Part shown: piece by piece, positions 8,701-12,099 of the stretch
Layout: each line of letters begins with the position of its first letter
Position numbering within the stretch: position 1 is the stretch's first letter
NCBI GenBank assembly: GCA_030064795.1
Contig: JASJEI010000126.1
Span: 1-12,099, forward strand
Length of the DNA: 12,099 nucleotides
Direction: 5' to 3'
Source of the DNA: Pleurocapsa sp. MO_226.B13
Lineage (GTDB): Bacteria; Cyanobacteriota; Cyanobacteriia; Cyanobacteriales; Xenococcaceae
Made by a program: the position numbers and the translations under genes
The notes under the pieces: generated by a model
What the model saw: the letters and a program-made list of their open reading frames with translations, nothing else
Databases searched by the model: none
Told to the model about the DNA's origin: nothing

Positions 8701-11210
8701 ATGCACAACCTATAGATAACTATCAACTAACATCGGGAATTAATAATGCTTGTCTGTGGGGGATGCAAAAAGCGATCGCTTTGGAATATCCTGAGTTATT
8801 ATGTGTCGGTATAGATCTCGATCCTATTTCTACAGACAAGGATGCAGAGAAGATCTATAAAGAAATTTGCGCGGGGGAAGTCGAACAAGTCGGATATAGA
8901 AATAATAGGCGTTATGTAGCTAGGTTGGTTAAAGGTAATAAGGAGAGAGGAACGAGGAGAGAGGAACAAGGAGAGAGGAACGAGGAGAGAGAAAATTTAC
9001 AGTTACATATAAATAATCCAGGTAATTTGGATAGTTTGCAATGGAAATCTCTTATCCGACAGCAACCGCAAGATAATGAAATCGAAATTGAGGTAAAAGC
9101 CACGGGGTTAAACTTCCGCGACGTGATGGTAGCTTTGGATCTATATCCCGACAAGACAAAATTCCTCGGTTTAGAATGTGCGGGGGTAGTTACCAAACTG
9201 GGTGAAGGGGTAAGGAACTTTAAAATTGGCGACGAGGTTATTGCCATCTCCGACAATAGCTTTAGTCAATACCTGACGGTTAATTCTTTACTGGCTATCC
9301 CTAAACCTGTATCACTTAGTTTTACCCAAGCAGCGACTATACCCGTAACTTTCCTCACGGCTTACTATACCCTAGTGCCTTTAGCACAACTCCAACCAGG
9401 GGAAAAAATCTTGATTCACTCCGCAGCAGGAGGAGTGGGTTTAGCTGCTATTCAAATAGCTCAACAAATAGGCGCGGAAGTATATGCTACGGCTTCTACT
9501 CCCAAGTGGGAATTACTTCAGTCAATGGGAGTAACTAAGATTATGAACTCCCGCACTCTCGATTTTGCTGAGGAAATTATCTCGGCGACGGATGGCGAGG
9601 GTGTAGATGTGGTGTTGAATTCCTTGTCAGGAGAATTTATTGCTAAAAGTATTGCGGTATTAAATAAACAGGGACGTTTTCTGGAAATAGGTAAGCAGGG
9701 TATTTGGTCTAAAGCAGATGTCGCACAAGTAAAACCAAGTATTAACTACTTTATTGTCGATCTTTGGCAGATTACCCAAAATGAACCTCAATTAATCCAG
9801 CAAATGCTGAGTCAGCTACTGTCTCAATTTACTCTAGGAAAACTCAAATTCCTACCCCACACTACTTTTACCAGCGATAAGACTATTGATGCTTTTCGCT
9901 ATATGCAGCAGGGCAAACACCAGGGAAAAATAATTATCTCAATAGATACCCAGATTGATACACCCAGTAGGGGCGTTTCCCTAAAGGACTCGCTAAGTCT
10001 AACGACTTGCTTGCGCAACCGCATCGCGCGAAACGCCCCTACCCAAACATATACGGGTACGTACCTAATTACTGGGGGAATGGGTGCAATTGGATTACGG
10101 GTAGCGCGATGGTTAATAAGCAAAGGTGTAAATAATCTTGTCTTACTCGGACGCAGCGATATCAAACCCGAATATTGCGATCGCCTGCAAAAATTACAAG
10201 AGAATACCCAGATTAATCTTATTAAAGCAGATCTTACCGATACAGATCGACTAGCTCAGGTTCTATCACAAATCGAATCAACTCTACCACCATTACGAGG
10301 AGTCGTTCACTGTGCGGGAGTAAAACGCGATCGCACCATCCCCCAACAAGACTGGCAAAGTTTCCAAGAAGTTCTCGCACCAAAAGTAAAAGGAGCGTGG
10401 AATTTACACAATTTAACGCAAAAATACGACCTAGAAAGCTTTATTTTGTTTTCTTCGGCTGCTTCTCTCATTGGTTCGGCGGGACAAGTCAGCTATTGCG
10501 CGGGTAATGCCTTTCTCGATGCTTTAGCTCATGCGCGTCGCAGTCTGGGATTGAGTGCGATCGCCATTAATTGGAGTACGTGGGAAAATACTGGTTTAGC
10601 TGCCGATCCTCAGATAACGGAGAGATTCAAACAAAAAGGAATTGGCTCGATTAAACCTAAAGAGGGAATTGAAATTTTCGAGCAATTGTTATTAGATTAT
10701 CCCGTACAAATCGGCGTAATTCCAATTAATTGGCAACAGTGGCAAAAACATCATCCCGCTACTGCTTTCTATGAGGATTTAGTTTCTGCTGATATTCAAG
10801 CGGTAAATAATACCAGCGATAGGCAACAATTACTCGCTGCTATTCCCGAACAACGTCAATCTTTATTGAGACAACAAATTAGTCAGCAGGTAGCAAATAT
10901 ACTAGGAATCAAAGATTTAAGTCAGGTTGATTTAGAATTGGGTTTTTCCGAATTAGGGTTAGATTCTTTAGGTTCGGTAGAATTAAGAAACAAACTTCAA
11001 TCTAGCTACGATATTAAGCTTTCTCAAACTGCTATTTTTGATTATTCTAATCTTATGTCTCTGACAAAATATCTATTGTCATTGATGTTTGATAATGAGG
11101 TTTCCGAGGGAAAAATTAGACTAGATAAGCAATCGAATAATATAGACAATTTATCAGAAACAGAAGCAGAGGCGTTATTATTAGAAGAATTAAACAATCT
11201 TGATATTTAG
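2775..11210 (+). CDS. Single-module fully reducing PKS with adenylating loading domain
   Basis: A 2811-residue cytosolic megasynthase (numbering from ATG 2775). An adenylating loading domain (about 1-550) has TSGSTGKPKG (181-190), YGMSETTSG (from 334), TGDLG (from 417) and catalytic Lys529 in AIGKIMR. A PCP-like carrier follows (S600 in LGGNSLL). KS (657-1090) has C841 in ACSTS, H977 in EAHGTGT and H1017 in NLGH. AT (about 1184-1500) has S1280 in GHSIGE, and HAFH at 1410-1413 predicts malonyl-CoA. The post-AT linker has LPTYPFQRQRFWF. DH (about 1578-1850) has H1610 and D1774 (HPALLD). A structural KR (about 1860-2045) precedes ER (about 2075-2395; AAGGVG ending at 2222). Catalytic KR has GGMGAIG (2434-2440), S2561 and Y2574. 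ACP has S2731 in LGLDSLGS. All catalytic residues are present, so it should load an acid, add one malonyl unit and reduce it to a saturated chain. There is no methyltransferase, sulfotransferase or thioesterase. A short acidic C-terminal tail (LSETEAEALLLEEL) may dock a partner. Four unusual in-frame inserts are listed separately. A sequencing-independent frame check holds: the domains are all in one frame. Confidence 0.95.
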   Translation: MGSLEQQKLNVSVSHGDALLISVLTTQTLPEMLERAAKCSTGIIFIDEENSELFQSYENLLLEASCILRGLRQHGLQSQDRVILQLQPRYFFASLWACFLGGFIPIPLGVDLTSSKLDRVWQMCDRPLVIIERVKIRDKFALTRGGKKDFEVAEVEELLNHPPDNNYHRGNLDDLALLLFTSGSTGKPKGVMLSARNLIASVYGMAKVNKLSQEDITLNWMPVEHVASLVMFHLTEVYLECQQIQVKSELILQNPLLWLDLIDKYRVNATWSPNFAYNLVNEKLDDPVTQHDWDLSCLRWMGNGAEAVVGKTTGRFLELLAPYGLSPTVVSPGYGMSETTSGISHSNDFYRNMNREFVSVGTPIPGISLRIVDEENQVVPEGTTGLLQVQGETVTAGYLKQPELNQEIFTPDGWFKTGDLGFLVAGRLTITGRQKEVIVINGVNYYNHDLETVVETIPGVTISFTAACGVKDSQQQEQIAIFFNTEEQGDKLRELINTIRRNIFTQIGVSPAYILPVTKETIPKTAIGKIMRSQLVQRFNAGEFNSLVEEVEQLFNRRNLSQLELPGNAIEQRLVDVWREVLKLEKVGVKDNFFELGGNSLLLMQVLSKLTPEYDLSAVTLFQYPTISALANYLRSDEESIAVQQGKRRGELRRTGNKDVAIIGMSCRFPGADNLEEFWDNLCNGVESISWFSDEEVINSGVDAELINNPNYIKASPILDNIEDFDADFWGYSPKEAQLLDPQQRLFLECAWEGLEDAGYDPFTYSGDISLYGGAATNTYLLNNIYPNRHSIDNRDRLQVINLSSMGGWQVSTANDKDYLTTRTSYKLNLTGSSVNVQTACSTSLVAVHLACQSLINSECDLALAGGVSVHSPQKMGYLYQEGTILSSDGHCRAFDAEADGTIFGSGAGMVVLKLLDRAVEDGDRIYGIIKGSAVNNDGGTKVGYLAPNVDGQARVISEALAVAGISPDTVSYVEAHGTGTKLGDPIELTALSQAYHQDTRKTGYCAVGSVKTNLGHLQMASGIVGLIKTTLCLDRQKIPASLHFHNPNPQIDFERSPFYINTQLQDWRSQTPRRAGVNSLGIGGTNAHVVLEEFVDTREKQDKLLPAYLLTLSAKNETALQQLAIKYQNFIQTHHGTSLRDICFTSNIGRHHFNYRYAVVAGDKQELVDKLSNISPGVIQPNNKLAFLFTGQGSQYVGMAEQLYNTSTVFRENCDRCFQILQKYMDIPEPDPSSFLIPRSSFLLSQTEYIQPLLFTIEYSLAQLWLSWGVKPDVMLGHSIGEYVAACVAGVFGLEDALKLVSARGKLMAELPASGRMLAVFVSLAQRRLSSNEGKGAKESANENTKNDRTSDDCFTSDLESLLDCYRSIYIAADNGSHFVVSGLKDEIDRLANRLESLDIKTKLLDVSHAFHSPLMQPMVKEFGKVAETVDYSLPNIPIVSNLTKELADRTIATPDYWVQHILQPVQFAKSINYLARQGINIFLEIGTKPILRGIVESILDNKLFLHSLDRNTPDWENVLSALSQLYVAGLDINWFAVTQDYNANKISLPTYPFQRQRFWFDLPQGDVYPQPIKNIIHPLLGQNIASPLKETIFQSYLQSDTIDWLQDHCLGDKVLFPGTGYLEMAIALGIFYYQSNQLTIEEVHLHSPLQIKSDSEGDREIQLISSPEEKFRSCKIYSRNCDEWQLNCSGKVLLLNKLVKGETLAVVKAKFNHAELDIQQQYIDCKQKGINYGKSFQGIKQLWAKDSQALGLIELSSHLDSSKYHFHPALLDACLQILFVALPIELQTNTYIPVGLDRLDLSSLPNDRVWSYLKLRRERDRDKILTADVWLYTDEGNLIAKISGLKSQVIKSQPAWHNWLYQQQWQPQPLLTQSSLLDPVSWLIFTDSKGIGKQVATRLKSQQHQCHLLKRHHLFNNPQAFLDLIQQHSNVTGIIYLWSLDITENWEESKSYLYLIQALVKLSHHPRLYLVTRNAQPIDNYQLTSGINNACLWGMQKAIALEYPELLCVGIDLDPISTDKDAEKIYKEICAGEVEQVGYRNNRRYVARLVKGNKERGTRREEQGERNEERENLQLHINNPGNLDSLQWKSLIRQQPQDNEIEIEVKATGLNFRDVMVALDLYPDKTKFLGLECAGVVTKLGEGVRNFKIGDEVIAISDNSFSQYLTVNSLLAIPKPVSLSFTQAATIPVTFLTAYYTLVPLAQLQPGEKILIHSAAGGVGLAAIQIAQQIGAEVYATASTPKWELLQSMGVTKIMNSRTLDFAEEIISATDGEGVDVVLNSLSGEFIAKSIAVLNKQGRFLEIGKQGIWSKADVAQVKPSINYFIVDLWQITQNEPQLIQQMLSQLLSQFTLGKLKFLPHTTFTSDKTIDAFRYMQQGKHQGKIIISIDTQIDTPSRGVSLKDSLSLTTCLRNRIARNAPTQTYTGTYLITGGMGAIGLRVARWLISKGVNNLVLLGRSDIKPEYCDRLQKLQENTQINLIKADLTDTDRLAQVLSQIESTLPPLRGVVHCAGVKRDRTIPQQDWQSFQEVLAPKVKGAWNLHNLTQKYDLESFILFSSAASLIGSAGQVSYCAGNAFLDALAHARRSLGLSAIAINWSTWENTGLAADPQITERFKQKGIGSIKPKEGIEIFEQLLLDYPVQIGVIPINWQQWQKHHPATAFYEDLVSADIQAVNNTSDRQQLLAAIPEQRQSLLRQQISQQVANILGIKDLSQVDLELGFSELGLDSLGSVELRNKLQSSYDIKLSQTAIFDYSNLMSLTKYLLSLMFDNEVSEGKIRLDKQSNNIDNLSETEAEALLLEELNNLDI
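6473..6507 (+). repeat. Heptamer tandem repeat inside the AT domain coding sequence
   Basis: Four exact alternating units TTCCTCG / TTCCTCA (6473-6500) are followed by a degenerate fifth. Because 21 bp is seven codons, they encode the peptide repeat SSFLIPR-SSFLL (about residues 1233-1244). It lies just before the conserved QTEYIQP segment of AT. Short tandem heptamers are a known class of cyanobacterial repeat but are normally found between genes. Confidence 0.85.
6752..6845 (+). other. Hydrophilic insert in the AT domain, probably repeat-derived
   Basis: Between MLAVFVSLA and SIYIAADNG, where AT domains usually have a short stretch, there are about 30 extra residues (QRRLSSNEGKGAKESANENT and on). 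They are charged and low in complexity. The DNA has degenerate, related units CGCGCAAAGACG, GGCAAAGGCGCGAAGG and AAAGCGCAAATG, suggesting a decayed repeat that expanded in frame. The insert lies well after active-site Ser1280 in the primary sequence. The exact edges are uncertain. Confidence 0.5.
8942..8990 (+). repeat. Seven-unit heptamer tandem repeat in the structural-KR/ER linker
   Basis: Seven contiguous 7-bp units alternate GGAGAGA with GGAACGA or GGAACAA. They encode a highly charged stretch (ERGTRREEQGERNEERE, about residues 2057-2073) just before the ER domain. Read on the other strand, the units share the core TCCTCGTTCCTC with the AT-domain repeat at 6473-6507, so both belong to one repeat family in opposite orientations. 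Confidence 0.88.
9967..10042. repeat. 76-bp inverted-repeat element in the ER/KR linker
   Basis: The element has perfect 13-bp terminal inverted repeats: GTAGGGGCGTTTC at 9967-9979 and GAAACGCCCCTAC at 10030-10042. Inside are a second hairpin (AAGTC 9995-9999 with GACTT 10004-10008, loop TAAC) and the palindrome TTGCGCAA (10011-10018). It is translated in frame as SRGVSLKDSLSLTTCLRNRI and a few more residues, about residues 2398-2423, between ER and KR. It looks like a small non-autonomous dispersed repeat. The GTAGGGGCG/CGCCCCTAC ends are, from memory, frequent in cyanobacterial intergenic repeats. Confidence 0.88.
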
Positions 11211-11446
11211 CTTATGACTGTCTAAGTTTCTTCTCTTTTTCCTCTAGATATGGTTCGTGATGTTATTCCTATACCCTGTTGGTTATCCTATATTTTTCTT
11301 TCTATTACTCCTGTCAAATGCTTTGAATTTTAACGTTTCCAGTGTTTCCTTTCATCGCTTCCAAGCTTTTTATTAGCTTCTAGAATTGCGAGTTTAAGTA
11401 ACGCAGAGGCTGAACTTATATCGTCTCGAATAATGAGTGCTTCACT
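11211..11446. other. Intergenic region between convergent PKS and antitoxin genes
   Basis: These 236 bp are AT-rich and hold no credible reading frame, tRNA or strong terminator. A 5-bp stem (AAGCT 11363-11367 with AGCTT 11375-11379) is too weak to call. No thioesterase or second PKS module begins here. Confidence 0.6.
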
Positions 11447-11785
11447 TTATACAGAAGGGTGTGGAAAAGAAGCATCTTCCAAGCTGGGAACTATTGGAAC
11501 TAGATCGATTTTTACCTCGCGATCTAAGGCTTGAGCAACACGATTTAACATTGAAAGTGAATGCCCCTCATAGTCGGCATCCTCCAAACGAGAAATCACC
11601 GATTGAGTAGTCCCGATCATCCGAGCGAGTTCTGTCTGGCTCAATCCAGCTTCGGTACGAGCATCATAAATTAACTGGGCAACGTGAGCGTTGACTGTCG
11701 CCTGTTCGCACATTTCCCGTAGTTCCTCATCATCGCCAATCATTTGGTCTATTATCTTGATGGCATCAGTAGTTTTCTCTTTCAT
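11447..11785 (-). CDS. Xre-family antitoxin (HigA-like)
   Basis: This 112-residue protein has a helix-turn-helix of the Cro/C1 type at residues 48-72 (LSQTELARMIGTTQSVISRL). The N-terminal region is predicted to be helical and acidic. Such proteins bind and neutralise the partner toxin and repress their shared promoter. It starts at ATG 11785, only 2 bp after the stop of the toxin gene. The purine-rich GGAGAGG about 10 bp upstream lies within the end of the toxin coding region, so the two are almost certainly translated from one transcript. The toxin-first order is typical of higBA-type modules and opposite to relBE. The gene is convergent with the PKS and probably unrelated to it. Confidence 0.85.
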   Translation of the reverse strand: MKEKTTDAIKIIDQMIGDDEELREMCEQATVNAHVAQLIYDARTEAGLSQTELARMIGTTQSVISRLEDADYEGHSLSMLNRVAQALDREVKIDLVPIVPSLEDASFPHPSV

Positions 11786-11787
11786 CT

Positions 11788-12099
11788 TTATATGACCTCT
11801 CCTTGATAAGTATGTTGTTCTGGGTTCTGCTCGAATTTTTGTTTTCTTTTAATCGCAAGCTCTATATCTTTTTTCGGTACAGCCGAAGACTTTTTGATAA
11901 GAGAATGATGTAACACTGCGATATCTTTCCCACTAAAGAAATAAAGTATTCGGTACTGAACGTTTCGATGTTTGGCTCTCAGTTCATAAATCCCATCCCG
12001 TAAATAGTCTGCTGTTGGTCTTCTTAACTCGTGACCTGTACTTTCTAATTGGCGGATACGACCAACACAGTTCGCAAAACCAGCTTTATTTCTACTTTT
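11788..12099 (-). CDS. RelE/HigB-like toxin, partial (5' end outside the window)
   Basis: Translating the minus strand from the window edge gives 103 residues with no stop until TAA at 11790-11788. The visible part includes FANCVGRIRQLE, then TADYLRDGIYELRAKH, NVQYRILYFFSG and IAVLHHSLIKKS. It ends with AIKRKQKFEQN and a short tail. The D-G-I-Y-E-L-R and R-I-L-Y-F sequences are characteristic of the Gp49-like/HigB branch of the RelE superfamily, which are ribosome-dependent mRNA endonucleases. Family toxins are about 110-120 residues, so only some 10-20 N-terminal residues are missing. The adjacent Xre antitoxin supports the call. Arg and Lys residues near the end of the fold (AIKRKQKF) are in the region where the family carries catalytic basic residues, but I cannot assign them with certainty. 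Confidence 0.87.
   Translation of the reverse strand, partial: KSRNKAGFANCVGRIRQLESTGHELRRPTADYLRDGIYELRAKHRNVQYRILYFFSGKDIAVLHHSLIKKSSAVPKKDIELAIKRKQKFEQNPEQHTYQGEVI
11796..11804 (-). promoter_or_regulatory. Ribosome binding site of the antitoxin, within the toxin gene
   Basis: On the minus strand AAGGAGAGG lies 10 bases before ATG 11785 and overlaps the last toxin codons. The strong match suggests high antitoxin translation, as is usual for toxin-antitoxin pairs. Confidence 0.55.

Noticed and set aside
6473..8990. The tandem heptamers as a CRISPR array
   Set aside because: Units are 7 bp and contiguous, with no spacers, and no cas gene is present.
3008..10165. Short reading frames overlapping the PKS on both strands (around 3008, 4681, 6307, 6512, 8912 and 9899)
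   Set aside because: The PKS frame is continuous with conserved domains throughout. The others are compositional shadows, two of them created by the heptamer and inverted-repeat inserts.
2775..11210. Olefin synthase (Ols) or heterocyst glycolipid synthase (HglE)
   Set aside because: Ols ends in sulfotransferase-thioesterase and lacks the ER seen here. HglE is not known to me to carry an adenylating loader with a PCP-like carrier. No gene symbol is justified.
11363..11379. Stem-loop AAGCT/AGCTT as a transcription terminator for the PKS
   Set aside because: Only a 5-bp AT-rich stem with a 7-base loop and no following U-run.

Overview
The window looks like cyanobacterial chromosome. It carries 13 perfect copies of the HIP1 octamer GCGATCGC, several 7-8 bp tandem repeat tracts typical of filamentous cyanobacteria, AT-rich codon use and a modular polyketide synthase (PKS) in the cyanobacterial style. 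All 13 HIP1 copies lie in the two biosynthetic genes. None lies in the insertion sequence or the toxin-antitoxin pair at the edges, so those parts look like separately acquired DNA.

Left edge (1-1440): a dead IS4-type insertion sequence of 1336 bp (62-1397) with perfect 22-bp terminal inverted repeats sits in a pyrimidine-rich tandem repeat tract. Its transposase, on the minus strand, is broken by two frameshifts. The second is explained by a 49-bp insertion (422-470) with its own 7-bp inverted repeats and a TTGA duplication. It lands directly after the putative catalytic Glu of the E-x6-K motif.

Centre (1467-11210): two divergent genes share a 147-bp promoter region. On the minus strand is a 386-residue DRE-TIM acyl-CoA/2-oxoacid condensing enzyme of the homocitrate/isopropylmalate synthase family. 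On the plus strand is a single 2811-residue PKS with the order adenylating loading domain, PCP-like carrier, KS, AT, DH, structural KR, ER, catalytic KR, ACP and a short acidic tail. As read, it activates a carboxylic acid, extends it once with malonyl-CoA and fully reduces the beta carbon. There is no thioesterase, and no second module follows, so the acyl product must pass to a protein encoded elsewhere or be released in trans. The condensing enzyme may make an unusual 2-oxo acid or hydroxy-diacid for the same pathway; this is inference from position only.

The PKS gene contains several in-frame pieces of repetitive DNA: two heptamer tandem repeats (AT domain and structural-KR/ER linker), a 76-bp inverted-repeat element (ER/KR linker) and an unusual hydrophilic insert in AT. 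The reading frame nevertheless stays open and all catalytic residues are present.

Right edge (11447-12099): a HigB/RelE-like toxin (5' end outside the window) is followed 2 bp later by an Xre-type antitoxin, both on the minus strand and convergent with the PKS. The 236 bp between PKS and antitoxin hold no gene or clear terminator.
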